The notes under the pieces are model-generated. The model ran no database searches. It worked only from the letters and a program-made list of their open reading frames with translations, and was not told the origin of the DNA. Shown here one piece after another: positions 1 to 14,094 of a DNA stretch of 64,000 nucleotides. The stretch's first letter is position 1. Every line of letters starts with the position of its first letter. The translations under genes and the position numbers were made by a program. The stretch comes from Pempheris klunzingeri (taxonomy: Eukaryota > Chordata > Actinopteri > Acropomatiformes > Pempheridae): NCBI RefSeq assembly GCF_042242105.1, contig NC_092016.1, positions 12,290,501-12,354,500 on the forward strand. Reading direction: 5' to 3'.

Positions 1-115
1 TTGTCAGTTGTGAGGAAATCCTGCTTTTCTTGAACTGAATATATTTGGGATTTTGAGTTTTGACTGGACAAAATAAGCAATTTGAGATCCAGGAAATTGT
101 GAAAGAGTTTTTTTT
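1..115 (+). repeat. Fragment of a dispersed teleost repeat (the 'ATCGATTAAT' family)
   Basis: The first 115 bases match the middle of a short interspersed repeat that I recognise from percomorph genomes. The order is a 'GAGGAAATCCTGCTTTTCTT' segment, then 'AACTGAATATATTTGGGATTTT', then 'GGACAAAATAAGCAATTTGA', then 'GGAAATTGTGA'. Related copies in this window lie near 8,840-9,060, 16,620-16,760, 43,325-43,470 and 55,740-56,030. The family was assigned from memory; no repeat library was searched. Confidence 0.6.
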
Positions 116-1200
116 CACACAAATTTCAGACACATTATAACCAAACAATTAGTTCAGTAAAACAGTGGGCACATTAATTATTAAGGGAAATCATTGTCAA
201 TTGAAGCCCTAAAGACACACTCTCATCACTCTGGATGAAGAACTGCACCATCAATTGGCTCAACTATTTGCTGAAAACAGTCTGAAGTCTTCTGAATACA
301 CGTGCCAGTTCAAAACCCAACACATAACCTATATTTAGAGTTGTTTTGTACGGTGATGCCCACTGCACACTCTTGTTTTATGTTTTCCTTCTCAGCATTT
401 GTGAATCTTTTGTTTTAGGCTGCAAAGATCTCACCATAAAACTGTCAAAAACAACCTTTCACATTTTCTTGCTTTATTTTACAATGTACGGCTGTAATTA
501 ACTGATCTTGCTTTTTATTTGGGATATAAAATATTCACAAAAAAGGAGTTTTGCAGAATAATCACTAGAATGTCTCATTTTCTGGGAAATGTTCTTTTAT
601 TACTCACTGTGGGTGTGTAAATATAAAATATGAATGTAACAGTGTTTCAACATGCTTTTCAGAGTTTGGTTGTTTGATCAGCTTAATAGAATATGCGGTT
701 TACATTCAGCTTGATGTTCATTTTCCTACTATGTTTGATGAAATTTAAATTGTATTTTGCAACCCATCAACTCATGTGTGAACACTATTGATGACAAGTG
801 GTGGAAATAAATCTGTCCCCATGTTATAATTTTGTGCAAACCTGAATAGTAACAGGCTTAAAATAAATATCTGGAAAACAATATTCAGTAGGCGCATATA
901 GGAGTTGCAAATAATTACTAAAATAATGAGGCAGAACTCATAACACGTGATTTTTGAGATTACGTTACGTCAAGTGATGAGACAACTTGATGAAAGATGA
1001 TAAAGAAATTCTTTATGCAACAAGAGTTTTGCAAGTGAAATCGCGTTATGTTTTACTAAATAAACTGGTGGTGGTTTCAGTGCATACTTAACCACTTAAC
1101 ATTGATATGATAGTTGTAATATATGTTTAAAGTAGATGGATTTACAGTTTTTTTACGTGTTAAACTGACTTTCTTGAACACAATTCATTGCTCGAAAAAA
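116..1200. other. AT-rich intergenic DNA upstream of usp3
   Basis: No ORF, splice-bounded exon, RNA gene or clear repeat is visible here. The stretch is AT-rich and ends at the promoter motifs of usp3. In human the neighbour on this side is CA12; no carbonic anhydrase exon was recognised. Confidence 0.5.
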
Positions 1201-1858
1201 AAGCCGGAAGCGAGACAGCGGGTTGCTACTGCGCATGCGCAACTGGGTGACACCTACGACCCAAGTGAAGCCTCACAACATGGCATAACCGCTTATTAGA
1301 TGAGATATTATAACTTCGGAATTGTCAGGAGGTATGAATACAATAGAAACACAGTCTGCTCAGGCATGGGGCACCTAATGATACAGTATTTCTAAGCTGA
1401 CAGATGTAAACGAAGACGGAAGTAGTCTAACGTGCTCCCATGAGCTCTTTCATCTTTGTTTTGTAGCCTTTAACCAATAGCCGAGCCGGCAGTCATCACG
1501 TCACTTCCTCAAGTTATTTCCATTTGTTTGTGGCAAACGCCAGCAGTTACCTAGTACCTTATACACCAAAGAAAACGTCTACTATAACTTACAGTGTGTC
1601 ATGGTGGAAGCAGCATTGCCTTTATTTTCTGTAACCTGCTGTACCCTGAAATTATGCAGGAAATATAGTGGCTACTAAACGTGTTAGCGTTAGCAAAGAC
1701 AGGAAAACGTGCGTCGGCGAACAGAAGTAGTTGGTCAGCTAACGGCAGCTAGCTAGTTTAGGTTAATTGGCTAACTATTGTTAGCTGCCTTGTTTCCTGG
1801 TGCCGCCGGTGTTACGGTGTTGGCTAACGTTAGCGGACTCTCCCACAATAGAGAACTG
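1201..1858 (+). promoter_or_regulatory. usp3: usp3 promoter and 5' UTR region
   Basis: A cluster of housekeeping-promoter motifs precedes the usp3 start codon. There is a CCGGAAG ETS-type site at 1,203-1,210 and a palindromic NRF1 site, TGCGCATGCGCA, at 1,230-1,241. A CCAAT box lies at 1,474-1,478, a CRE-like TCACGTCA at 1,496-1,503 and a reverse ETS core (ACTTCC) at 1,503-1,508. No TATA box is evident. The CCAAT/CRE/ETS trio spans 35 bases and is a plausible core promoter, with transcription starting roughly 1.52-1.6 kb. If transcription starts before 1,601, an upstream ORF of 25 codons (ATG at 1,601, stop at 1,676-1,678) would lie in the leader. The transcription start itself cannot be seen from sequence. 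Confidence 0.55.
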
Positions 1859-4800
1859 ATGGAGTGCCCTCACCTGAACTCAAATGTGAGCTCTCCTATC
1901 GATACCTCCCGGTTCCCCAACGCTGCTCCGTCCTCCTGGTGTTGCAACGGTAAGAAAAGTGTTTCTCACCCTCCCATGTTTCATTCAGTGTTATTAAATT
2001 TGACGTTATAGGAAAAACAGAACTACAGGTGTCTGCGTAATACTGTGGATAACAGCCTCAGCTGGTACTGCCACTGCCACGTTTGTGTCAGCCAGATTGA
2101 TAAAGTAGCTACAAGTCAACAGCCATCACAGGGGCAGATCACTATCCACAGGATGTGCTGCATAACCCTGAGACAAGTCAAAGACTAGTCCAGAGTCAAA
2201 TTCACTGCCTCACTAAACTGCACACTCAAGACGGCCTCGTGTTTTATCTCCAGTTTGTAGGTCGAATAAAAGTCCATGGATCTGCCTTACCTGTCTGATG
2301 GTCCATTGTGGAAGGTAAGTTGGTGTCTGTTGTTCTGTTGGCAAAAGAAGCTGTACTTAAACCAGTAAACACACCACACCACTAACTCAAATAATACACT
2401 GGTGTGTCTCAATCCTTTTGTTGACCATTTAGACTTTGTGGCCAGCAACTTAATTATACAACCATATAAGTCCTGTAATACACAGATTAAGGTTTTTAGT
2501 CTACAGAACTCAGTCAGTAGTCACCAAGGTGGGTGTATATAAATATGGCCCTTGACACCTGAAGTTAACAAAACACATATTAAGTATTTGGCAAAGGGAT
2601 TCCCCCAAAGCTGCGATTGTGTTAGGATAGGTCTGGCAAGCCCCAGTTTCTGCTTTTCTTTCATTATACTTTGTCACGCCACATAGTCAAGCATCTGTTG
2701 TGAACTCTTCTGATCGCGTAGATGTAGAATATTTTGTTGACTCCACACAAAAAAGATAAAAATTACGTGTCTGAAAATAAACGTCATACAATATTCTTTT
2801 TAAACAATATGAAATGATGTCAATATCTAAAGAATACTAAAATAACTGATGATCAAACTGCATATATTTTGCTTAAGGTCCTGCAAATCAAGTAAGGAGA
2901 TATGTAATGTCCACTTACCACATTAATGTTGAAAAGAGAATGTAGTCTGCGCTTAAATAGTCTGCACATTAATGCACTTAATGAAGTAAATAAAATGATC
3001 TGTGAGGTTTCTGGAAATACCGTCAAAGCATCAGTTTAACTACTTCCCAGGGTTGTTATTCAGGTTCTTGGATAACATTTGTGAGCATGATTAAAGCCAT
3101 AACTTATTGTCATGTTATTTGAGATGCTGTTTGCTATGAGGAAATCTCTCTCTATATAGATATGTCAATGGACATGCAAAGAAGCACTTTGAAGAGAGCC
3201 AAGTCGTTGGCATTAGCCAAAAGAAGGGTGAGAAACAAGAGAAAGAGAAATCCCATCATTCTGTCTGCATGGACTGCAGCAACTACAGCGTATTTTGGTG
3301 AGTGTCGTTCTAGTTTACAGTCTGTGACTCACTATGGCGCCCATGCAAAGGTACAGCCATAAAAACCTCAAAGGATTCTTATGGTGTGATAATGGCAACC
3401 AAATGTCATCATTGATTCATCGAAGCTAATCGCTTAACTTTGCAAGTGATCCAGCATTTTCCTGGTTACATGCCACAAATGATCAGATGGTAATTACAAG
3501 CAAAATACAGTGACCCACTTGTTTTTAAATTTATAGAACTATTTGATGAATATCGCTCCTGCCACATTTACACTTGTGGTTAAATGTTGCATGCTACCAC
3601 TGTGAAACAGAAGGCGATATTTGTATGATACCATGTTTAAATGGGTCCCAATCTCACCAAGTCTGTTGTGTTTTCAAATACGGAGCGAATGTGTCTTGAC
3701 TAATGTGGCTCTTATAGTTACAGATGTGATGACTTTGTTGTCAATGACACCAAACTCGGGCAGGTGCAGAAGGTGAGGGAGCATCTTCAGAGTTTTGAAA
3801 AGTAAGTATTACTCTCAACATTAACGCCATGAAATATACTGTCTATATCTCATTGTTTTACTCTATTGTCATTACATTTGCTAAATAACAATAATTCAAA
3901 CCTGGAATTAGTTTTTACAGTGAAGATGTATTTGCCAAACATCAGCCTGACAAGGAAGATATGCACATATGAAGATAAAATGTTGCCCCCTCTTACAGCT
4001 CAGCATTGATGGGTGACAGACAAAGGAAAAGGAAACTCCAGGAAAGCCCAGCTCCTGACAGCAAGTTGTTAAAAGACAATGTAAGTGTTGTGAGTGTTTT
4101 CCCTCATAAGAAGAAGCAAAGTTGTAGCCACTTCACAATTGTGTCCCAGCCCAAAAGGCTGAACTACCACTCAGACTTTGCTAAATTTTCCTTTTACAAG
4201 TTCTTGTTCACACTGTGTGACTTTGACTGGGCTCTAATTAAATGAGTCACATATGCCTTTAAAGAGCTTTACGGTCACAATATCTTTAACTGTTGCTATA
4301 TATGTGTATATATAATACACACACACTCCTTTATGTGTCTCTTGTCTCTGTCAGGACGGGGCAGCTTTAGGTGCTACCGGGCTGCGGAATTTAGGCAACA
4401 CGTGCTTCATGAATGCCATCCTTCAGTCCCTCAGGTAAGGCTCTGCAGCGAAGATGAGGTATGTGGGTGGTAAACTGAGTTTGCAGCATGGTTCAGTAGC
4501 TGTGCCCCTGCAGACCCAGGGCCCCACGACCAGTCATCCTTTATTAATACAGTCTGGGGCACAGTCAGGGGAATTACACGGGCTGCTTGGAAACAAGACA
4601 AGGCCAGATTTCCCAGCTAACTCGCATTTAGCCCGGTCCTGAAGGATTATACTTGTTTTTTTCCCACTGTTACTTTATATTGAGTACATTTCGTGTTTCT
4701 GCTCACCATTTATCAAGGCATGCCATAGATCTTTACGAAATATATGTAATCTGTTTTCCCACTTTACATCAGCTGTTAGTTTCGATCATGCACATGCACT

Positions 4801-7800
4801 ATGGTGTTAAAATCAATTTGCAGAAACTTTAAATGTGATTCATGATCGAATTCAACATGGTGAATTTCTAGTTGTAGATGAAACATAATATACCATAGTT
4901 ATTGCAGTTATATTATTTTTTTCATGGCAACCTCATCGCCCCCCTTAAAGTAAATAAATAAGTCAAATCATCAGTATCAAAACTGTAATGCAATTGAAAA
5001 GCAAAGCCAGACTGAAATGTTTATCTGTTTAGTTTAAGTCTGACTTTGGTAGCAAGAATTTGAATTTCATTAACATAGCATAGCTATTATTCCATTCTGC
5101 TATCTGTAGATTCATAAAAAAAACACAGTATACTTTAATTTAGGCTGCAATTGATAGAGCGATCTAGAGAGTAGAGCAGGTGGACAAGCTTGTCAAAAAC
5201 AGTGTGGAGCTGCTGGTCCGTGTGTAATTGTACAAATAAAGGGCATCAAATAATATTGCATTTTCAGACAAATGCGTATGAACTAGTATCGCATATATAA
5301 GACACGAAAATAAGGCATAATACTGACTTGCGAAAGTAAGTGCAGTGATTTGAAAATGAAAATATTTTCTTTGTTAATTGGTGAGAGGCTATAGTGTCCA
5401 AGATTTTAATAGGCGGCTGTATGGCTCTGTTGTCGGGCAATTAAATCCAGTACGGACAGTATTCATAACAAACATGACATAACATGGCTAATTCAATGCA
5501 AGAATTGGTTGTTGTTTAATTAGATAATTAATCTAAACATTCAACTGCAATGTTAAACAATAATAAAGTACTAACAAGGTAACAGTAACTAGTGTCCTCC
5601 TTGAAGGCCTGAGAACATTCAAAATCTAAACTGGCATGATTTGAAAGAAGTGTCAGCAGTGATGTAAACATGTCTGTATGATCACTCAAGATAATTAAAA
5701 CAAGGACATATAGCGAATGAAATCTTACAGTTTTTTATTATGTTGTCTGTAGACCACTTCCTTTTACAGTATTATTTTTTTTCATTCATTTTTTTTTTTT
5801 TTTTTCAAATATCAGGGCTTAAACATTTTATCACAAAACACGTGTTTCTTTGACAGCAACATCGAGCAGTTCAGCTGTTATTTCAAGGAGTTGCCTGCAG
5901 TGGCTCTACGCAGTGGTAAGACGGCAGGAAGAAGGATGTACCACACCCGCAGCCAAGGGGACAACAGTGTGTAAGGTCCTCTTCTGAAGGAGGGAGGGTT
6001 AATGGACTGAGTGCATGAGCTGAAATACATTTCAGCAATTATTAAAGTGACAAAAGTGTTACTTTGGAGTGAACATGGAAGATGACCTTTTTAGAAATCT
6101 TTTATGAGGCTTCTAACAGTTTACTCACTTCTAGTATTGCACTGCATAACAACATAATTAATGCTAAGAAAAAGCAAATGAAAACGATGAAGAACTGGAT
6201 GCAGAAGCAGAATCAATAGTAGTAGTGATATAAATGAAGTCATAGCAATTTCCATTCTAAATAACGAGTGACCAAAAAAGTGAAAAAATATCTGCATTGT
6301 CTGACACAAATTTGGGTATGTGTTTGTTAAGTATTGATAATTCTACGTGTGTTGTGTCTTTCTCTCCACCCAGTAGAGTTTTAGACCGGCTTTAGATGAG
6401 TTGTGCAGCGTGGTAACAGGGTTGCTTTATGCTGAACAGGTCTTTGGTGGAGGAGTTCAGGAAAACTCTTTGTTCCCTGTGGCAAGGCAGCCAGACCGCC
6501 TTCAGCCCCGACTCCTTATTTTATGCTATATGGAAAATCATGCCAAGTTTCAGGTATGTCAACATCTCCAGAGACTTTGCCAGAATTAAAGTTCTTAATG
6601 CAAAGCAGTAAATCATTTCCTTTTCAGTTCTGTTTTCTGTTCATTTATAACATGATATAGTCAAGATGTTGTCAAAGATGCAACATTCAATACGGACTAC
6701 AACAATCTGTTGTGAGTTTACAGTGATGTAAATGACATTTAAAGCTTTGTTTTTGTGTCCAGGGGCTATCAGCAGCAGGATGCCCATGAATTCATGCGTT
6801 ACCTGCTGGACCACCTCCACAGGGAGCTCCAGTACAGTCGCAACGGGGCGTCTCATCCAGTCTCACCCCAGGAGGGGGTCAGACTCTCCACCGCAGAGGG
6901 CAAATGCTGCATGTAATCCCAACAATTATTTGTTCATGCCAGTTTGTTTGTATGCTTCTGCTGTTTTCCAGTTGATTTTATATCGACAAATTAGACACAG
7001 TTCACATCGTAAACATAGTGTCAGCCATCATGGCATGGCTTATGGAACAGTGAAATAGCCCATTTTACTGTGGCATAAACATTCACATTGATTAAGCACC
7101 AGAAGATTTTAATGTGTATTTGTGTGTCTTGATTTGTTATAGAAATGGGACTGCCAGTGTTGTCACATCCATTTTTGGTGGCTTACTTCAGAATGAAGTA
7201 AACTGTCTGATATGTGGGACAGAATCTCGAAAGTTTGATCCATTTCTTGGTAAGACAAAAACAACTTTTGTCAGTGAATAAACACATGTAGCTTAGTGCT
7301 GTCCTCTCGCCATTAGTGTTCCTCCCCATGTCAAAGTTAATGAGAGACTGTAAACATTTATACATTAATATAATTGAAGCACAATACAGTCTGATGATGC
7401 TTGACATCAGACAATTTATTTCCTCTCAGATCTGTCTTTGGACATTCCCAGCCAGTTCAGACAAAAGAGAAGTAAGGACCAGGAGCCAGGGCCGACATGC
7501 ACCCTACGTGGTAAGTTTCTCACCGTCGGAGGTAACGTCTCATTACACATTTTTGGCAGCATTGTTTTCTAATTGTGGACTGCTGTGATTAATAACAGCA
7601 CTTCATATTCATTTGACTTTGTTTCAGACTGCCTACGTAGCTTCACTGACCTGGAAGAACTTGATGAAACAGAGCTGTACTATTGCCACAAGTGTAAAAA
7701 GCGACAGAAATCCACTAAGAAGTTCTGGATCCAAAAGCTGCCAAAGGTAAGGACAGAATTCCTCAATTCTTTCATTGCAATTTACTAAGTTGACTCTTTA

Positions 7801-10658
7801 TTTTATGACAGTAAAGTAGCGGGGAAATGTTTATGTTTTTTGGTATAATTTGAGGTTTTATTCCCAATTGTAGGTTCTGTGTCTGCACCTAAAAAGGTTC
7901 CACTGGACAGCCTTTTTGAGAAACAAGGTGGATACCTATGTGGAGTTTCCACTGAAAGGCCTGGACATGAGGGGCTACTTACTTGAGGTGAGCTCAAAAC
8001 AGAAGATGTGTGTTGGTCATTGAATTTCACAATGTAGCTTTAATCTTGGTCTTTTTCAAACAAGGCATCAGGAAATAGTGTAGATCTGTGGCAATTTGTG
8101 GACTTTGACAAAAATAAAGAGTGATACATTTATGAAATTGGAAAGTGCTGCAGTTTAGTCAGGAAACAGTCATGATTCATAGGCTACACCAGTGCCACAG
8201 AAAGAACTGTATCAGGTCTGAACTGTGCTCTTTCAGTTCAAGCTTCTGTGACATTTGGCTGCAGTTTTGTGGCTGTGACCATGATAACAAAAATAAACAT
8301 CCTCACAGATACTTGTATTAATAAGCCAACAGTTTTTTTCCTATCCACTGTTCAAAAACTTTAAAAACAAGTTTTTCATCGTGAAAATTATATTGGTATT
8401 ACCTCAGTCATACATGTAGGAAACGTCACAATACCACAAGACCTTCGTGTACTTGAGTCGAATTTAAACCTTTGTAATGAAGGGTTTGGTAACTTAAAAA
8501 AAGGACTCAAGACCTTAGTCACACCATGGAAATGCAAGACAACTGACTGTACTGTAAAACGTGAAATGACGGTGTACTGTAGTGGCTGCAATGTAAGTTG
8601 GGCACTAACACAGCAGCCGCAGACGGCATGAAGAGCAGACTATTTGAAATGTAGCTCCTTTGCCAAACTGGTGATTTAATCAAACTGAATTTCCCTCTTG
8701 GGCTGATGATGGATTTCTATCTACAGTGGAAAAAAATATGATTTGCTAGTTGGCAACCAGAGAGAGATCACTGTTGGCCCCTGGTGGCTGACCAGAGATG
8801 CACTACATCTGGAAAATGGGGATTGTCTTAAAATCGTATTATACACACACTAATAGAGATGAAACATAAAACCAAATTGAGCAATATAAAATTAATCCAC
8901 AGCTATTTTGATAGTTAATTGATTTTTTTTAAAAGGAAAACTACTTTAAATTCAGCCTCTAAAATGTAATGACATGGTGGTTTTGCAGATTTCTATGGTT
9001 ATAAACTGATTATCTTTGGGTTTCAGACTATTGGTTGTACATTTTATTGACTAAACCAGAGTTTCCCAACCCTTGTCCTGATGGCCCACAGCCCTGCATG
9101 TTGTAGATGCTTCCCTAACACACCTCATTCAAATGAGCTGACCATTTGAATGAGGTGTCTTCCAGCGTCATCCAGCTCTGCAGGAGCCTGATAACAACAC
9201 ATTCATTTGAATCAGGTGAAGGAAAATCTGAAACACCATCTATGACTCAAATTCCAAACCACCGGTGTGTTTTGGAATTTGAGAGTGCCTTTATGCGTCT
9301 TCCTGTCTGAAAGTGAGACCTCTGGATTGTGTACACGTCCAGATGCCAGGTGGTCTGTCTCCTTTAACTCGTAAATCTTTGAATCTTTGAGATGTTGTGG
9401 GTGGAACTGAGAACCCAGAAAGGAAATCCTTATCTCTCTTTTTTTTTTTTCATGTTTGCAGCCAGAGAATTTATTACCAGAAAGTTGCCTGTATGACCTT
9501 GTTGCTGTCGTAGTGCATCATGGATCTGGGTGAGTAGATGCAGTATCCCAGATTAAACACACGATTGGAGAATTTGAAAATGATATTTGCCTGGTTTCAG
9601 CTGTTAAATTATAATTTGCGGTTTTAACAAGCATATAGAGCATCTAGAGTGCTGCAGCATCTTGCATATCTCAGATTTGTCTGGGGGCAGTAGGTGTTTT
9701 CCCTATAGCTGACAGATGGTCATATATGTATGCAAGAAGTGCTATGTGCATGGTTGCAAAATGAACAGCTTGATCCCTACATTATGAAAAAAAAAAGAAC
9801 ACTCAGCCATGAATCTATACACTATCATCTGCGGACGAGCTCTGACTACCACAGCTGGCTGTCTGTCACCCAATTTCTGTATAAACAGTTCAGATCCAAT
9901 TTTGTTGAAAAGCCTTGTGGACAGCTGCAGTTTAAAAATTCATGAAGCCACTAAATGCTGAAAGGCATTACAGGCTGAGTCCTTGAAAATGAGTTGAGAT
10001 ATGCCAAGAGCTCTTCATCAAAGTGCTGCTGTTTTACCTTTTAGCCTCTAGGTGGGGATGTTGCGCTGCCACTGTGTTGTCAGGCTGAACGTGTCCCTCT
10101 CACTTCAGCAGCAGTAAACCAAGTCCTGTAAGAAACCAGACAGCAGAACATGATGTATGTGTCTGTGTCACCAGGGTTGGATCGGGACATTATACAGCAT
10201 ATGGCAGCCACGAGGGCCGCTGGTACCACTTCAATGACAGCACAGTGACTCTGACCAATGAGGACGTAGTGAGGAAGGCCAAGGCCTACATCCTCTTCTA
10301 CGTGGAGAGGACTGAACAGGTGGCCTCAGACAAGACTGCCACGAACAGCACAGCCACAAACAAGCCCGCTGTGGACACAGCCGCCATAGACGGCGTTTCT
10401 TCAGAAGCAGCTGCTCAGGACAAGGTTACAGCGGGCACGGACGACACAGATACGGTTTTGACGGATGTGGCAGCCTCACTCATGAATACCGTGGATGTGG
10501 CAGCGCCAGATAATGCTGCACTGGAAAATGTTGGTGAAGACATGGCCGAACTTTATGAAGCTGACACAGCTTCAATGGAAGCTGCAGCAGATAGGGATAC
10601 CTCAGACAAGGCTGCAACAGAGGAAGCCGGCCAGGCTGCACAAGCTGTTGCACAATGA
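1859..10658 (+). CDS. usp3: usp3: ubiquitin carboxyl-terminal hydrolase 3 (15 coding exons)
   Basis: USP3 is a nuclear cysteine protease that removes ubiquitin from histones H2A and H2B in chromatin and DNA-damage responses. Coding exons: 1859-1949, 2254-2314, 3160-3297, 3718-3801, 3999-4080, 4355-4434, 5857-5970, 6440-6553, 6763-6912, 7143-7249, 7430-7510, 7628-7746, 7874-7987, 9462-9529 and 10175-10658. All introns are GT-AG and the phases join to 1,887 nt, or 628 residues (human 520). The N-terminal ZnF-UBP finger shows C3, H5, C29, C32, C41, C44, C49, H56 and H60. The USP core has the Cys box NLGNTCFMN with nucleophile C169, the QQDAHEF motif, CxxC pairs (CLIC, CHKC) and the His box GSGHYTAYG with H473. 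The start MECPHL matches the human start. Oddity: after SDK521, where human USP3 nearly ends, 107 Ala/Asp/Thr-rich residues follow in the same exon. Confidence 0.96.
4435..5856. other. usp3 intron 6
   Basis: This is a 1.4-kb intron between a CAG|GTAAGG donor and a TTGACAG acceptor. It is AT-rich, with a T-rich run around 5,780-5,805 before the acceptor. No exon or repeat was recognised in it. Confidence 0.7.
8840..9057 (+). repeat. Dispersed teleost repeat in usp3 intron 13
   Basis: This is a diverged copy of the family at 1-115. It reads 'AATTAATCCACAGCTATTTT', then 'GATAGTTAATTGATT', then 'TATAAACTGATTATCTTTGG', then 'TTTCAGACTATTGGTTG'. The order agrees with the family as I know it. The left edge is approximate. 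Confidence 0.55.
9058..9240 (+). repeat. Short dispersed repeat with a perfect hairpin, usp3 intron 13
   Basis: It begins 'CAGAGTTTCCCAACCCTTGT' and continues with 'CCCTGCATGTTGTAGATG', 'CCTAACACACCTCATTCAAATG' in pieces, 'CTCTGCAGGAGCCTGATAAC' and 'CATTTGAATCAGGTG'. This is the order of a common teleost non-autonomous element that I recall from other fish. A perfect 15-bp inverted repeat (CACCTCATTCAAATG at 9121-9135 and its complement at 9143-9157) surrounds a 7-base loop. Confidence 0.6.
9530..10174. other. usp3 intron 14
   Basis: This 0.65-kb intron runs from a GTGAGT donor to the GTGTCACCAG acceptor. Open frames inside it (for example 9,730-9,945) have no recognisable protein similarity. 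Nothing else was seen. Confidence 0.65.
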
Positions 10659-11750
10659 TTCAGTCAGATTGCCTCAGACCAGCTCCTCACTCCATTCTGG
10701 CCTCACCTCAATCACATTTCTCACAGTGCTTGATTTACATGGCTAATTTTTCACGTTAAACGTCTGTGTAACTCTTGTTTTTTATGACCTGCATGACGGC
10801 ATCATGTATAATTTGCTGCTTTAGTTTTGTTCAGTATGACTTTTGGCATTTATTTCCTTGATGTTGTATTTCTCAGTTGAGACTGACTTCTCCACATGTT
10901 ATAGATTCCAAAGGTGGCTGTTTAAAATAATGAAGTAAAGCTGTAGCCTTTGATAACCTCTGTTGGTCCAACGTTTAGCCTAGAATGATATGATTGATTG
11001 TGTCAAGACACTGTGTCATTGTAACAATATTTGGAGTTTCTGTTGTTTTAAAGTTTAGAATTTTTGTAATTTCCACCTCTTGAAAACCTCATAGTTCTGT
11101 TTTCAAGTTATTAGGGAAGATTTTAGGATATAGAATGCAATGCATTTATTGACTGACAAGTGCTCATTAGGGCTTTAGAAAGTTGTTTCTTCTTGACCAG
11201 AACCAATGTGAAACAAATGATCATTCGCCAATTGTTTTGTTTTTGTCTGTATTGACGCTGGAGTATAATTTAATGTTTTATGTTGATCTGAAATGGGCTT
11301 AGAAACAGGCCCCTGAAGAAATGCTCTTTTAAAACAATGTATCAGGCAAAGTGAACATGACAGAATACAATAGAATCTTTTTTTCAAAGGTTTTATGTTT
11401 GTTTTTTATCTTTGGAAAAAAACGTTCACCCTTCTCTGAACCCCACTCCTTCGGTAGCAACTCGGCACATCCATTGCCACAGCCAGACAACATGAAGCAG
11501 TTAAAACATGATGCAAAGACGAGCTTTTTTTTATTTCTACCATTACTCCTTTTAAGCGGTTGAATCTTTTTGATCCACTGGGTAAATATCTTTCCATCCA
11601 AGTGGACTTGATCTGTGATTCATCTTTTTTTTTTTTTATTCAAATTTATGGACTATAGTTGGAAACTGTCATGCACTTGGATTAATAATACACAGATGTT
11701 GGTGTTCAGTGTTAAGAACAAGATACAATAAACTGCAGGACAAAGGGAAA
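10659..11750 (+). other. usp3: Probable usp3 3' UTR
   Basis: Non-coding, AT-rich sequence follows the stop codon. A canonical AATAAA lies at 11,727-11,732, giving a 3' UTR of about 1.1 kb if it is used. No other polyadenylation signal as good was noticed earlier. The end point is inferred. Confidence 0.5.
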
Positions 11751-11789
11751 GAACATTGATGTAGAGCTTAAACTTAAATTCACTCAATT

Positions 11790-11860
11790 TGTAGGTCGAC
11801 ATTTTAATTTGCGATTATTTTGATAATCAACTGATTTAACTAAGTAATTTTCACCCTAGA
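11790..11860 (+). repeat. Short fragment of the 'ATCGATTAAT' teleost repeat family
   Basis: 'GCGATTATTTTGATAATCAA' followed by 'CTGATTTAACTAAGT' resembles the 5' portion of the family seen at 8,840 and 55,740. The fragment is short and the assignment weak. Confidence 0.35.
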
Positions 11861-12270
11861 GCCTAAAGCTTTGTCTTTTTGTGATGGACATCTTTCACAA
11901 TATTTTGAAGAAAAATGTCTTAATGCACACCTGTAATACCTTTTAAATGTATACGTTAGTTGATGAGAATCCACTGGTTTAACTTGAATAGCTAGTTTTA
12001 ACTATAAACCCTTTACACCACACGTACACTCTCTGATGTGCATGTCAGAAACTCTCTTGACTTTTTTTACATCTCTTTTGACTTTATTAGCTGGTGACCT
12101 GCACACCAGAAAGTACACTGTGTACATATATCCAATATAATTCTCTCAATACCATTAATATGACTTGTAATACTAAACAGCCTTTGATATGTCCAAGTAT
12201 GACCAGAGAGGAGAGCAAATGTCAAGTAAGCCTTTTTTTGTTGCTATTTTTCTTATGTGAACATCTCCGC

Positions 12271-13900
<1,630 letters not shown>

Positions 13901-14094
13901 CGTACCAGCAGTTGTCTTCCCAAAATAGCTTCCACTGCACGGCCTTATATGTGCAGGCCTCCAGCGTGTGCCTGAGGAGGCATCATGTATCTGGGCCACA
14001 CAATACTGGCTGCAGGCTCATTGTTGCTGCTTACCAGCAGGCCTATCAGCACCCCAGAGACGAGGCCTCTCTTTCTGTCTTGGGACGGCTCACC

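Noticed and set aside
10245-10658. Considered the last 107 codons of usp3 as 3' UTR with a sequencing error hiding a stop
   Set aside because: The frame stays open with sensible, biased amino-acid content and runs continuously from the catalytic domain, so coding is the simpler reading. It is kept as a finding to test.
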